Shown: piece after piece, positions 27,867-37,074 of the stretch
Position numbering within the stretch: position 1 is the stretch's first letter
Layout: each line of letters begins with the position of its first letter
Assembly: GCF_014205055.1 (NCBI RefSeq)
Contig: NZ_JACHMS010000001.1
Span: forward strand, 930,001 to 994,000
Direction: 5' to 3'
Source of the DNA: Streptomyces luteogriseus
GTDB lineage: Bacteria > Actinomycetota > Actinomycetes > Streptomycetales > Streptomycetaceae
DNA length: 64,000 nucleotides
Notes under the pieces: model-generated
What the model was told of the DNA's origin: nothing
Seen by the model: the letters and a program-made list of their open reading frames with translations, nothing else
The model's database searches: none
Translations under genes and position numbers: made by a program

Positions 27867-28652
27867 ATGGCGAAGACAGGTGACCGGGCCCGACCCACGG
27901 CCACCGCCGCACTCGGCTCGCTGGACTTCGCCCTGGACCGGGGCAGCCCCGTGCCGCTCTACCACCAGCTCGCGCAGCAGCTGGAGGCGGCGATCGAGCA
28001 CGGGATCCTCGCCCCGGGGAACCTCCTGGGCAACGAGGTCGACCTGTCCGTGCGCCTCGGCCTGTCCCGCCCCACCGTCCGCCAGGCCATCCAGTCCCTC
28101 GTCGACAAGGGGCTGCTGGTCCGGCGGCGCGGGGTGGGCACGCAGGTGGTGCACAGCCAGGTCAGACGACCGCTGGAGCTGAGCAGCCTCTACGACGACC
28201 TGGAGACGGCCGGGCAGGCGCCGACCACCGAGGTCGTGCGCAACGAGGTCGTCCCTGCCTCCTGCGACGTGGCCGCCGCGCTCGGTGTGCCGGAGGGCGG
28301 CGAGGTGACCGTCCTGGACCGGCTGCGCCGCACCCACGGCCGGCCGGTGGCGCTGCTCCGCAACCACCTGCCGGTGTCCCTGCTGGATCTGGACGGCGCC
28401 CGCCTGGAGTCGACCGGCCTGTACCGCATGATGCGCTCGGCGGGCATCACCCTGCACAGCGCCCGCCAGACGATCGGCGCCCGGGCGGCCACCGCCGAGG
28501 AGGCGTTCCGCCTGGACGAGCGGGAGGGGGCGGCACTGCTGACGATGCAGCGGACGGCGTACGACGACACGGGGCGCCCGGTCGAGTACGGAACGCACAT
28601 CTACCGGGCCTCGCTGTACACGTTCGACTTCCAGTTGCTGGTCCGGCCTTGA
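27867..28652 (+). CDS. GntR/HutC-family regulator of the inositol genes
   Basis: This 261-residue protein has an N-terminal winged helix (about 28-95; PLYHQLAQQLEAAIEHG, SVRLGLSRPTVRQAIQSLVDKGLL) and a C-terminal UTRA effector domain (about 110-255) with VLDRLRRTHGRPVALLRNHLP. It is 21 bp downstream of mmsA in the same direction, so it is probably the last gene of the iol operon and its feedback repressor. An effector such as an inositol intermediate is inferred. Confidence 0.87.
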   Translation: MAKTGDRARPTATAALGSLDFALDRGSPVPLYHQLAQQLEAAIEHGILAPGNLLGNEVDLSVRLGLSRPTVRQAIQSLVDKGLLVRRRGVGTQVVHSQVRRPLELSSLYDDLETAGQAPTTEVVRNEVVPASCDVAAALGVPEGGEVTVLDRLRRTHGRPVALLRNHLPVSLLDLDGARLESTGLYRMMRSAGITLHSARQTIGARAATAEEAFRLDEREGAALLTMQRTAYDDTGRPVEYGTHIYRASLYTFDFQLLVRP

Positions 28653-28679
28653 CCGGACTCGAGGGTCGGGTGCAGAGTC

Positions 28680-28706
28680 GTACATATACACCGTAAACAT
28701 ACGGTG
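28680..28706. promoter_or_regulatory. Shared 27-bp element, copy A (upstream of galE-like operon)
   Basis: The element has core TATACACCGTAAA and ends in a perfect inverted repeat CACCGTA-AACA-TACGGTG (28689-28706). It matches 34921-34947 at 23 of 27 positions and lies 32 bp upstream of the galE-like ATG. It is AT-rich compared with the flanks. Candidate binding site of a dimeric regulator, or part of a promoter for an alternative sigma factor. Confidence 0.6.
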
Positions 28707-28737
28707 CTTCGACCGCACCCGAAGCGGGAGTCATGGC

Positions 28738-29835
28738 ATGGCCCGCAAGAACCAGTTGCCGACCGCTCGAGGAGGACCCTCATGGGCCCCCTCGACCGTC
28801 CTTGTGACCGGCGGAGCCGGTTTCATCGGCAGCCACACCTGCGTGGAACTGCTGGACCACGGTTACGAGGTGATCGTGGTCGACGACTACTCCAACAGCA
28901 CACCCCAGGTGTTCGCCCGGGTGGAACGGATCGCCGGCCGCTTCGTCGGCGCCGTGTACGAGCTGGACATCCGTGATCGGCACGCCCTCTCGGCCGTCTT
29001 CGACCGACACTCTGTGGACGCCGTCGTGCACTTTGCCGCGCACAAGGCGGGGGGCCTGTCGACACGGATGCCCGTTGCGTACTACGACACCAACGTGGGC
29101 GGCACCACCGCCCTGCTGCGGACCATGCACGAGCACGGGGTGCACCGGCTGGTCTACCCGTCCTCCTGCTGGGTCTACGGCGACGCGGGCGGGGGACCGC
29201 TCGACGAGACCACCCCCGTCCGCCCCGGCACCCCGTACGCGGCCTCCAAGTGGATCTGCGAGCAGATCCTCGCGGACGTCTGCCGCCGTCACCCCGAGTA
29301 CGCCGTGCTGTGCCTGCGCTATCCCATCCCGGCCGGGGCCCACCCGAGCGGACTCCTCGGCGAGGAGCCGCGCCACACACCGCAGAACCTGATGCCGTAC
29401 GTCGCCCAGGTGGCGGTCGGCCGGCGCGAGAAGCTCACCGTCCACGGCGACGACTACCCGACCCGCGACGGCACCGGGATCCGGGACTACCTGCATGTGA
29501 TGGACGTCGTGGAAGCACACCGTGTGGCACTGGACCATCTGATCGACGCGCCGGGCATGCAGGTGTTCAACCTGGGTGCGGGCGCGGGCCGTTCGGTCCT
29601 CGACGTGGTCGACTTGTTCTCCCGGGCCTCCGGCAGGCCCATCCCGTACGAGGTCGGGCCCCGCCGCCCCGGGGACGTCGCCGAGCTCGTCGCCGACGCG
29701 ACGGCCGTGAACCGTGCCTGGGGCTGGCGCCCCACCAGGGATCTCGCAGACGTGTGCCGGGACGCCTGGCGCTTCCAGCGGCACAACCCGCACGGTTACA
29801 CGGACACCGCGCGGCCGCCGGAGACCGAGGAGTAG
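28738..29835 (+). CDS. UDP-glucose 4-epimerase-like NAD-dependent epimerase
   Basis: This 365-residue extended SDR has the nucleotide motif GGAGFIG (25-31) and active-site Tyr167 and Lys171 in YAASK, with serines 142/143 upstream. The overall pattern is GalE (VTGGAGFIGSHTCVELLDHG, DGTGIRDYLHVMDV). Differences from ordinary GalE include FAAHKAGGLS in place of FAGxKAVGES and PAGAHPSG in the substrate loop, so it may act on another NDP-sugar. About 17 residues precede the Rossmann fold. It supplies sugar nucleotides for the polysaccharide genes and is followed after 6 bp by the GGDEF-EAL gene. Confidence 0.8.
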   Translation: MARKNQLPTARGGPSWAPSTVLVTGGAGFIGSHTCVELLDHGYEVIVVDDYSNSTPQVFARVERIAGRFVGAVYELDIRDRHALSAVFDRHSVDAVVHFAAHKAGGLSTRMPVAYYDTNVGGTTALLRTMHEHGVHRLVYPSSCWVYGDAGGGPLDETTPVRPGTPYAASKWICEQILADVCRRHPEYAVLCLRYPIPAGAHPSGLLGEEPRHTPQNLMPYVAQVAVGRREKLTVHGDDYPTRDGTGIRDYLHVMDVVEAHRVALDHLIDAPGMQVFNLGAGAGRSVLDVVDLFSRASGRPIPYEVGPRRPGDVAELVADATAVNRAWGWRPTRDLADVCRDAWRFQRHNPHGYTDTARPPETEE

Positions 29836-29841
29836 GCCGCC

Positions 29842-32800
29842 GTGCGGCCCCCGCCGAGCGGCAGAGGCGGCCCGGCCCGGCGCCTGGCGGCCGGTTACCT
29901 CGCGTCGGCCGGGATCCTGACCGTCGTGTACCTGTCCGTTCCCGTCCTGCGCACGCCGCTGTGGGCCCTCGTCGGGCTGGCGGGAGTCGCGGCCGTCCTG
30001 ACCGGAGTGCGGGTCCACCACCCCCCTCGGCCCGGCCCGTGGCTGTTCCTCGCCGCCGGGCTGCTGGCCTTCACCGCGGGCGGAACCTTCGCCCAGGCGC
30101 AGGAGACGTACTTCTCCGCGCCGCACCCGTTCCCGTCCTGGGCGGACGCCTGCCACCTCGCCGTGTACCCGTTGTTCGCCCTGGGCCTGTCCGGTCTGCT
30201 GCACTACCGCTGGACGGGCCGTGACCTGCCCGGACTGCTCGACGGCCTGGTCATCACCGGCGGGCTCGCGCTGCCGGTGTGGGTCTACCTGGTGCAGCCG
30301 CTGGCCCGGGCGGAGGGGCTGACCTGGCAGCAGCGCGCGATCAGTGTCGCCTGTCCGCTCGGGAGCATCCTGGTGCTGGCCCTGCTGATCCGGCTGCTCT
30401 CGCGGTGCCCCTCCCCGGGCACCAACCGGGCTGCCCGGTTGCTCGTCCTGGGCGCGCTCACCCTGCTCGGCTTCGACATCGCCCTCGGCGTCCTCCGGCT
30501 CAACGGCTCCTGGCAGGCGGGCACCCTGCCGGCCATCGGGGGCATCGCCTTCTGCACCGCCTGGGGCCTGGCCGCGCTGCACCCCTCGATGGCCCGGCTG
30601 ACCGCCCCGGACTCGCCGCCCCAGTCCCTGCTGCCGCCCCGGCGGCGGCTGCTGCTGCTCGCCACCGCGACCCTGGTACCGCCCGTGATCCTCGCTCACG
30701 AGGAGAGCGACGGCCTGGACTACGACGCGACGGTGCTGGCCGCGTTCTCCGGCGCGCTGTTCCTGCTGGTGATCTTCCGGCTCGCCCTGATGGTCGTCGC
30801 GCATCGCCGGGCCATAACCCGGGAGCTGGCCCTGCGCACCGCGGCCGCCTCCTTGATGGGGGCCGTCTGGCCGGAGGAGATCGCGCGGGCCTGTGACACC
30901 GCGGTCACGTCCCTGTTCGGACCGCAGGGCCGGCACGTGACCCTTCTGCTGTCGGCCGGCGAGGCCCGGGAGCTGTACGCCCGGCTGGAGCGCTGCCTCG
31001 CCTGGACCGGGGACGGGGGTCCCGCGGGACGCGGGGATCCCGCGGCGGCCCGCGGCCAGACGGTCATCGTCCCGTCCGCCGCGCTGGGACCAGAGCTCGC
31101 CGCCCGGCTCGGCAAGCTGCCGGCCGCCCTGCTCTGCCCCATGGTCCACTCCGAGCAGCCGGCCGGCGGCGAGCTTCCGGGAGCACTGCTGGCGGCCGGC
31201 TCCGAGCGGCAACTCGCCGAGATGCGCGGTGCTTTGGAGCTGCTCACCTCGCACGCGGGGCTCACGACGGAACGCATCGTGCTGCGGCGGGAGGTCATCC
31301 GCAAGGAGAGCGAGGCCTACTTCCGCACCCTGGTGCACAACGCCTCGGACGTCATCCTCATCGTCAACGACGACACCACCGTCCGCTATGCCAGCCCGTC
31401 CGCGCCGACCGTGTTCGGCCGCACCGAACTCACGGGGACGCGGCTGCCCGATCTGGTGGACGCCCGGGAGCGGGACCGGGTCGTCCACACGTTGACGGCC
31501 CTGCGCGGCGACGGGTGGCAGGAAGCGCACGACCACTGGCGGGTGTCCCGGGACACGGCCGACATCGAGGTGGAGGTGCGCTGCCGGGACCTGCGGCAGG
31601 ACCCGACCGTGGGCGGCCTGGTCGTCACCCTGCGGGACGTCACCGAGCAACGGCAGCTGGAGCACGAACTCACCCAGCGGGCCTTCCACGACTCCCTGAC
31701 CGGCCTGCCCAACCGCACGCTGCTGCTGGAGCGGACCGAACGCGCGCTGCGCCGCGGCCACCGGGAGTCGACGACCACCTGCCTGCTCTTCATCGACCTG
31801 GACGACTTCAAGATCGTCAACGACACGCTCGGTCACTCGGTGGGCGACCGGCTGCTGTGCGCCGTTGCCGAGCGACTGTCGGGGACGTTGCGGCGCACCG
31901 ACACCGCCGCCCGGCTCGGCGGCGACGAGTTCGCCGTGCTGATCGAGGACGCGGAGCAGCCCATGGACGCCGAAGTGCTGGCCGCGCACGTGGTCCGGAC
32001 GCTGAGCCGGCCGTTCCACCTGGCGGTGGAGTCGGTGAGCGTCTCGGCCAGCGTGGGCGTGGCCACCGCCAAGGACAGCACGGACGCGGGGGAACTGCTC
32101 GCGCTCGCCGACCTCGCCCTCTACGCCGCGAAGGCGTCCGGCAAGCGCACCTGGCGTCGGTTCCAGCCCCAGCAGCGGATCCGTGTCGTGGAGCGCCACG
32201 CCTTGCAGGTGCGGCTGGACCGGGCGGTCAGCAGGGAAGAGTTCGGACTGCGGTACCAGCCGGTCGTGGACATCGCCGCGGGCCGCGTCGTGGGCTTCGA
32301 GGCCCTGGCCAGATGGCCCGAGCTGGGGCCCGATCCGGTCCCGCCGGGCCAGTTCATCCCGCTCGCCGAGGAGACCGGGCACATCTCGGCGCTCGGCGCC
32401 TGGGTGCTGCGCACGTCCACGGCCGACATCGCCCGGCTCCAGCACCGCACACCGCAGCTCGACCCGCCGTACCTCAGCGTGAACGTGTCCACGCGCCAGT
32501 GGCGGGACACGAACTTCCTGGACGAGGTGTGCACCGCTCTGGACGCCACCGGTCTCGCCGCGGGCACGCTGCAGCTGGAGCTCACCGAGTCGGTGCTCAT
32601 GCAGCGGACCGACCAGATCGACGCACAGCTGCACGCCCTGAAGGAGCGCGGGGTGCGCATCGCGGTCGACGACTTCGGCACCGGGTTCTCCTCGCTGCGC
32701 TACCTCCGGGACTTCCCCATCGACGTCCTCAAGATCGACAAGTCCTTCATCGACGGCATCCCGCACGACCCCCAGCAGGTCGCCCTGGTCGAGGGCATCG

Positions 32801-32988
32801 TGCATCTCGCCGACACGCTCGGCCTCCAGGTGATCGCCGAGGGCATCGAGAACCAGCCGCAGCGGGAACTGCTGGCGGACATCGGCTGCCGGTACGGACA
32901 GGGCTTCCTCTTCGCCCGGCCGATGACTCTGGAGCAGGGCGAGGCGGTGCTGTGGGAACGCAACAACGGCGGCCGGAAGAACGGCTGA
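29842..32988 (+). CDS. Membrane PAS-GGDEF-EAL protein (c-di-GMP turnover)
   Basis: This 1048-residue protein has about ten N-terminal membrane segments (roughly 10-340), a GAF-like stretch, a PAS domain (about 490-600; ESEAYFRTLVHNASDVILIVND), GGDEF (signature 693-697, intact RLGGDEF) and EAL (820-822, intact GFEALARW, plus DDFGTGFSSLRYL). Both catalytic motifs look functional, so it could make and degrade cyclic di-GMP. The start is GTG, 6 bp after the galE-like stop, hence one operon. Such tandem proteins control development in Streptomyces; here the context suggests local control of polysaccharide production. It ends 21 bp from the convergent GH15 gene. Confidence 0.88.
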   Translation: MRPPPSGRGGPARRLAAGYLASAGILTVVYLSVPVLRTPLWALVGLAGVAAVLTGVRVHHPPRPGPWLFLAAGLLAFTAGGTFAQAQETYFSAPHPFPSWADACHLAVYPLFALGLSGLLHYRWTGRDLPGLLDGLVITGGLALPVWVYLVQPLARAEGLTWQQRAISVACPLGSILVLALLIRLLSRCPSPGTNRAARLLVLGALTLLGFDIALGVLRLNGSWQAGTLPAIGGIAFCTAWGLAALHPSMARLTAPDSPPQSLLPPRRRLLLLATATLVPPVILAHEESDGLDYDATVLAAFSGALFLLVIFRLALMVVAHRRAITRELALRTAAASLMGAVWPEEIARACDTAVTSLFGPQGRHVTLLLSAGEARELYARLERCLAWTGDGGPAGRGDPAAARGQTVIVPSAALGPELAARLGKLPAALLCPMVHSEQPAGGELPGALLAAGSERQLAEMRGALELLTSHAGLTTERIVLRREVIRKESEAYFRTLVHNASDVILIVNDDTTVRYASPSAPTVFGRTELTGTRLPDLVDARERDRVVHTLTALRGDGWQEAHDHWRVSRDTADIEVEVRCRDLRQDPTVGGLVVTLRDVTEQRQLEHELTQRAFHDSLTGLPNRTLLLERTERALRRGHRESTTTCLLFIDLDDFKIVNDTLGHSVGDRLLCAVAERLSGTLRRTDTAARLGGDEFAVLIEDAEQPMDAEVLAAHVVRTLSRPFHLAVESVSVSASVGVATAKDSTDAGELLALADLALYAAKASGKRTWRRFQPQQRIRVVERHALQVRLDRAVSREEFGLRYQPVVDIAAGRVVGFEALARWPELGPDPVPPGQFIPLAEETGHISALGAWVLRTSTADIARLQHRTPQLDPPYLSVNVSTRQWRDTNFLDEVCTALDATGLAAGTLQLELTESVLMQRTDQIDAQLHALKERGVRIAVDDFGTGFSSLRYLRDFPIDVLKIDKSFIDGIPHDPQQVALVEGIVHLADTLGLQVIAEGIENQPQRELLADIGCRYGQGFLFARPMTLEQGEAVLWERNNGGRKNG

Positions 32989-33009
32989 GGGCCGGCCCGG
33001 GCACCGGCC

Positions 33010-34824
33010 TCAGCGCCGGCCGGCTCCGGGCCCGGGGCGGTTCCAATCGGAGGCCGCCGACAGGCCGAACGCCGTCTCCACCAGCGCGATATGGCTGAAC
33101 GCCTTGGGCGCGTTGCCCAGCTGGCGGCCCGCGTCCGGGTCCCACTGCTCGGCCAGCAGCCCGACGTCGTTACGGACGGCGAGGACCCGTTCGAAGGCCT
33201 CCCGGGCCTGTAGCCGGTGCCCCGTGGCGGCGAGGGCGTCGGCGTACCACAGGGAGCAGGACACGAACGTGCCCTCGGCGCCGTCCGCGGCCTCGGGCCG
33301 GGTGTCGTCCGGCGTGAAGCGGCGGACGAACCCGCCGTGCCCGAGGCGGGCCAGGGCCCGCACGGTACCGCGCACCCGCTCGTCGTGGGCGGGCAGGAAC
33401 CCGACCCGGGGGATGAGGAGCGAGGCGGCGTCGAGGCCGGGCGCACCGTAGGACTGCACGAAGGTGCGCTGGGCGGTGTCCCAGCCCTCCCGGCACACCT
33501 GCCGGTGCACCTCGTCCCGCATCGCCCGCCATTCCCCGGAGGAGCCGTTGCGCCCGAGCAGCTCGCCCATGCGCACGGCACGATCGGCGGCCACCCACGT
33601 CATGACCTTGGAGTGCACGAACTGCCGCCGTGCCCCGTGCTCCTGCCACAGCCCCTGGTCCGGTTCGCGCCAGTGCCGCAGCAAAAACCCCATGAGCGAC
33701 TCGACCAGGTCCCACACATGGGCGGGCATCGGGATCCCGGCGCGCAGCGAGAGCCACAGGGTGTCCATGATCTCGCCGTAGACGTCCAGCTGGAAGGTGC
33801 TCACCGCCGAGGTGCCGAACCGCACGGGCTGTGAGTCCTCGTAGCCCGGCAGCCAGGGCGCCTCGGTCTCCGGCAGCAGCCGCTGCCCCTTGAGGCCGTA
33901 GACCGTCTGGAGATCGGCGGGGTCGCCGGCGACGGCTCGCACCAGCCAGTCCAGCCAGGCGGTGGCCTCGTCGCGGTAGCCGCTGCGCAGCAGACAGGAC
34001 AGGGTCCGGGAGGAGTCGCGCAGCCAGCAGAAGCGGTAGTCCCAGTTGTTCCCGCCGCCGATGCGGCCGGGCAGGGAGGTGGTGGGGGCGGCGACGATGG
34101 CGCCCGTGGGGGCGTAGGTGAGGGCCTTGAGGGTGATGAGGGACCGCGTCACGGCGTCCCGCCACGGCCCCTGGTAGCGGCACCGGGCGGCCCAGCGCCG
34201 CCAGAAGTCGGCGGTCTCCTTCACCGCGGTCTCCGCCGGGACGGACATGGGCGAGGGGGGCACGGACCGGTAGGACGGCGTCCACCCGAGGGTGAGGCCC
34301 AGTCGGCGCCCCGCCGTCACGGTGAACTCCCAGACGCTGGCATCCTCGTCGCCCCGGTCGCGCACGTGCCCGTCGCAGCCGAGCCAGACGGCGTCCGGGC
34401 CGGCGACCGCGACGGTGCAGTGGCCGACCTCCCGGACCCAGGGCACGACGCGGCCCTGATGGAAGCGCAGGCGCAGTTCGCTGCGCAGGTCCACCGTGCC
34501 GGACAGACCCTCGACCAGGCGGACGATGCACGGCACGTCGGCACGCGGCGGCATGAGGTCCGTGACCCGCACCGTGCCCGTGGGTGTCTCCCAGACGGAG
34601 TCCAGGACCAGCGTGTCGGGCCGGTAGGAGCGGCGGGTGCACCGGCCGCCGGACACGGGGGCGAGAAGCCAGCGCCCGTTGTCCTCGGTGCCCAGCAGGG
34701 CCGCCAGGCAGGCGGGGGAGTCGAAACGGGGCAGGCAGAGCCAGTCGACCGACCCGTCCCGGCCGACCATGGCGGCCGTCTCCAGATCGCTGATGAGGGC
34801 GTAATCCTCGATGGGTGCATTCAT
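33010..34824 (-). CDS. Glycoside hydrolase family 15 protein
   Basis: This 604-residue soluble protein starts MNAPIEDYALISDLETAAMVGRDGSVDWLCLPRFDSPACLAALLG, the standard opening of bacterial GH15 glucoamylase/trehalase-like proteins. An alpha/alpha-toroid follows, with WDYRFCWLRDSSRTLSCLLRSGY (about 253-280) as the first catalytic region and the C-terminal EQWDPDAGRQLGNAPKAFSHIALVE (about 550-577), whose glutamate is the likely base. No signal peptide, so it acts in the cytosol. Mycobacterial relatives include trehalase. It shares the divergent region with the glycosyltransferase operon and may trim glucans. Confidence 0.85.
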   Translation of the reverse strand: MNAPIEDYALISDLETAAMVGRDGSVDWLCLPRFDSPACLAALLGTEDNGRWLLAPVSGGRCTRRSYRPDTLVLDSVWETPTGTVRVTDLMPPRADVPCIVRLVEGLSGTVDLRSELRLRFHQGRVVPWVREVGHCTVAVAGPDAVWLGCDGHVRDRGDEDASVWEFTVTAGRRLGLTLGWTPSYRSVPPSPMSVPAETAVKETADFWRRWAARCRYQGPWRDAVTRSLITLKALTYAPTGAIVAAPTTSLPGRIGGGNNWDYRFCWLRDSSRTLSCLLRSGYRDEATAWLDWLVRAVAGDPADLQTVYGLKGQRLLPETEAPWLPGYEDSQPVRFGTSAVSTFQLDVYGEIMDTLWLSLRAGIPMPAHVWDLVESLMGFLLRHWREPDQGLWQEHGARRQFVHSKVMTWVAADRAVRMGELLGRNGSSGEWRAMRDEVHRQVCREGWDTAQRTFVQSYGAPGLDAASLLIPRVGFLPAHDERVRGTVRALARLGHGGFVRRFTPDDTRPEAADGAEGTFVSCSLWYADALAATGHRLQAREAFERVLAVRNDVGLLAEQWDPDAGRQLGNAPKAFSHIALVETAFGLSAASDWNRPGPGAGRR

Positions 34825-34920
34825 GATCTCGGGACTACGCCGTCATGCACTTTGCCACTTCTCACGATACGCCGGTCGAACCAGGACCACCCTTGACCTC
34901 AGGAACAAATGGGGCAAGAT

Positions 34921-34947
34921 GTACGTATACACCGTAAATATATGGCG
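34921..34947. promoter_or_regulatory. Shared 27-bp element, copy B (between GH15 and GT2 genes)
   Basis: 23 of 27 bases match 28680-28706, including core TATACACCGTAAA; the right arm is less symmetric (TATGGCG). It lies 38 bp upstream of the glycosyltransferase ATG and 97 bp upstream of GH15, so it could act on both. A TTGACC box (34893-34898) is nearby. Confidence 0.6.
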
Positions 34948-34984
34948 TCATCCTCAAGGCGCCGCACGCGGAGATATCGGCATC

Positions 34985-35782
34985 ATGAACCACACTCATC
35001 AGCTCCCCGAGCTCCCCACCTCCCACGTCAACGGCTCCGTGCACCCCATGCGCCGGGCCGGGGACCGCCCACCGCCCCGCGCCACCGTGAGCCTGGTCGT
35101 CCCCGCCCGCAACGAGGCCCGCAACATCCCTTGGGTCTTCGAGCAGATACCGGACTGCGTCGACGAGGTCATCCTGGTCGACGGGGACTCCGTCGACGCC
35201 ACGGTGCACATGGCGACCCGGTGCCTGCCGACCGTCCGTCATGTCGAGCAGAACGGCCCGGGCAAGGGCAACGCCCTGCGCACCGGCTTCCTTTCGGCGA
35301 CCGGCGACCACATCGTGATGATGGACGCCGACGGCAGCATGCTTCCCGGGGAAATCCCGCACTACCTGCACTTCCTCGACAACGGCTTCGACTTCGTCAA
35401 GGGTTCGAGGTTCATCGCGGGCGGCGGCTCACTGGACATCACCCGCATCCGGCGGCTCGGCAACCAGGTACTGCTGGCCGCCGTGAACCGCCTCTACGAC
35501 GCCAAGCTGACGGACCTCTGCTACGGGTTCTGCGCCTTCCGCCGCGACTTCCTGGACGACCTCGACCTGCACTCCACGGGGTTCGAGATCGAGACCGAGA
35601 TGATCGCCCACGCCCTGCGTTCGGGCCTGCGCATCGCCGAGGTCCCGAGCCTCGAACTGCCCCGGCGCAGCGGGCGTTCCAACCTGCACGCCGTCTCCGA
35701 CGGCCGCCGGGTGCTGCGCACGCTGCTGTCCGAACGGCCCGGGGCCCGCACCGCCGCGCGCACCGGCGGGAGCGCGGCATGA
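34985..35782 (+). CDS. Family 2 glycosyltransferase (DPM/UgpF-like)
   Basis: This 265-residue protein has a GT-A fold with SLVVPARNEARNIPWVF at about 36-52, EVILVDGDSVDAT, and the metal-binding DxD in MMDADGSM (about 118). The region GNQVLLAAVNRLYDAKLTDLCYGFCAFRR is typical of dolichyl-phosphate-mannose-synthase-like enzymes. No membrane segment. ATG 34985 was preferred over upstream in-frame codons because the shared element and promoter lie there. Its stop overlaps the next gene. Confidence 0.83.
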   Translation: MNHTHQLPELPTSHVNGSVHPMRRAGDRPPPRATVSLVVPARNEARNIPWVFEQIPDCVDEVILVDGDSVDATVHMATRCLPTVRHVEQNGPGKGNALRTGFLSATGDHIVMMDADGSMLPGEIPHYLHFLDNGFDFVKGSRFIAGGGSLDITRIRRLGNQVLLAAVNRLYDAKLTDLCYGFCAFRRDFLDDLDLHSTGFEIETEMIAHALRSGLRIAEVPSLELPRRSGRSNLHAVSDGRRVLRTLLSERPGARTAARTGGSAA

Positions 35783-37065
35783 GCGTCACCCGGCGTCCGG
35801 CGTTCGCACCCCGCCCTCCGGCGGTGGATCCAGGTCCGGCCGGGCCCGTGTACACACCGATCCGGGTCGTCGACATCGATCTGACGCGGCCGTACGAGTT
35901 CCGTCCGCCCGCAGGCCCGGGCCCGGTTCGTCCGGCCGCGCCGGTGCTGGCCCTGGTGCGGCTGCGCGGCCGCCCCGTGGGTCTGGTCACGGCGGGCGGC
36001 CGGCCGGACGGCACGCCCGAGGATCTGTGGCGGTCCGTGGCCGGCACGGCCCGGCGGCGGTTCCTGCTTCCGCGCGCGGGAACCCCCGCCCGGGGCACCT
36101 CGGTCGTCCCGCCGTCCATCAGCGTGATCATCGCGACGCACAACCGGCCGGACATGCTCCGAAGGTGCCTGGACACCCTGCTGCGGGTGGAGTACCAGGA
36201 CTTCGAGGTGATCGTCGTGGACAACGCCCCGGCGGACGACACCGCCGAGCGGCTGGTCCGCGACGCGTACGGGGACCGGGTCCGCTACGTCCTCGAGCCG
36301 ATGGCGGGCCTGGCCCACGCGCACAACCGGGGTCTGGCCGCCGCCCGCGGCGAGATCGCCGCCTTCACCGACGACGACACCCTGGTCGACCCGGGCTGGC
36401 TCGCCGCGCTCGCCGAGGGTTTCGCCCAGGACCCCGGCGTCGGCTGTGTGACGGGGCTCATCGTCCCGGCCGAGCTGGAGACCGCGGCCCAGGCGGCACT
36501 GGAGCGGCACGGCGGCTTCGCCAAGGGCTTCGCGCCGCGCACCTGGTCCCTGCGCCACCCCCCGCAGGACCCACTGTTCCCCTTCACGGCGGGACGCTTC
36601 GGCTCCGGCACCAACATGGCGTTCCGGACCGGCACGCTGCGCGAGCTGGGCGGATTCGACCCGGCCACCGGCACCGGGACACCGGCCCGCGGTGGCGACG
36701 ACCTGCTCGCCTTCTTCCGGGTCCTGACAACCGGTCACACCCTGGCCTACCAGCCCGGCGCGATCGTCTGGCACCGCCACCGCCGCACCCAGGACGCCCT
36801 GGACGCCCAGGCGTTCGGCTATGGGGCAGGGCTGGGTGCCTATCTCACCGGCGCCCTGGCACGCGATCCGCGCATGATCCCGGCCCTGCTGCGCAGGCTG
36901 CCCCGGGGCATCCGGTACGCCGTCGCCCAGACCCACCGCAAGGCGCAGGCGGACAGCGCGCGGTCCCGACGGCTCGCGCGCCTGGAGCTGCGCGGGCTGC
37001 TGTACGGGCCGTTCGGATATCTGCGCAGCCGCCGCCGGAACCACGCCGTCCGCGGCCCGGGCTGA
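35779..37065 (+). CDS. Family 2 glycosyltransferase with N-terminal extension
   Basis: This 428-residue protein has about 115 residues of proline/arginine-rich sequence carrying a short conserved-looking block (VYTPIRVVDIDLTRPYEF), followed by the GT2 core SVIIATHNRPDMLRRCLDTLL and the DDD motif AFTDDDTLVDPGW (about 200). GTNMAFRTGTLRELGGFDPATG is the acceptor loop and GGDDLLAFFRV is the ED-like motif. It starts at ATG 35779 inside the previous stop (ATGA). Soluble or peripheral. Confidence 0.83.
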   Translation: MSVTRRPAFAPRPPAVDPGPAGPVYTPIRVVDIDLTRPYEFRPPAGPGPVRPAAPVLALVRLRGRPVGLVTAGGRPDGTPEDLWRSVAGTARRRFLLPRAGTPARGTSVVPPSISVIIATHNRPDMLRRCLDTLLRVEYQDFEVIVVDNAPADDTAERLVRDAYGDRVRYVLEPMAGLAHAHNRGLAAARGEIAAFTDDDTLVDPGWLAALAEGFAQDPGVGCVTGLIVPAELETAAQAALERHGGFAKGFAPRTWSLRHPPQDPLFPFTAGRFGSGTNMAFRTGTLRELGGFDPATGTGTPARGGDDLLAFFRVLTTGHTLAYQPGAIVWHRHRRTQDALDAQAFGYGAGLGAYLTGALARDPRMIPALLRRLPRGIRYAVAQTHRKAQADSARSRRLARLELRGLLYGPFGYLRSRRRNHAVRGPG

Positions 37066-37074
37066 GGAGAGACC

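Noticed and set aside
28780..32805. A 1341-residue minus-strand open frame
   Set aside because: Antisense to the GGDEF-EAL and GalE genes, with highly repetitive composition and no motifs.
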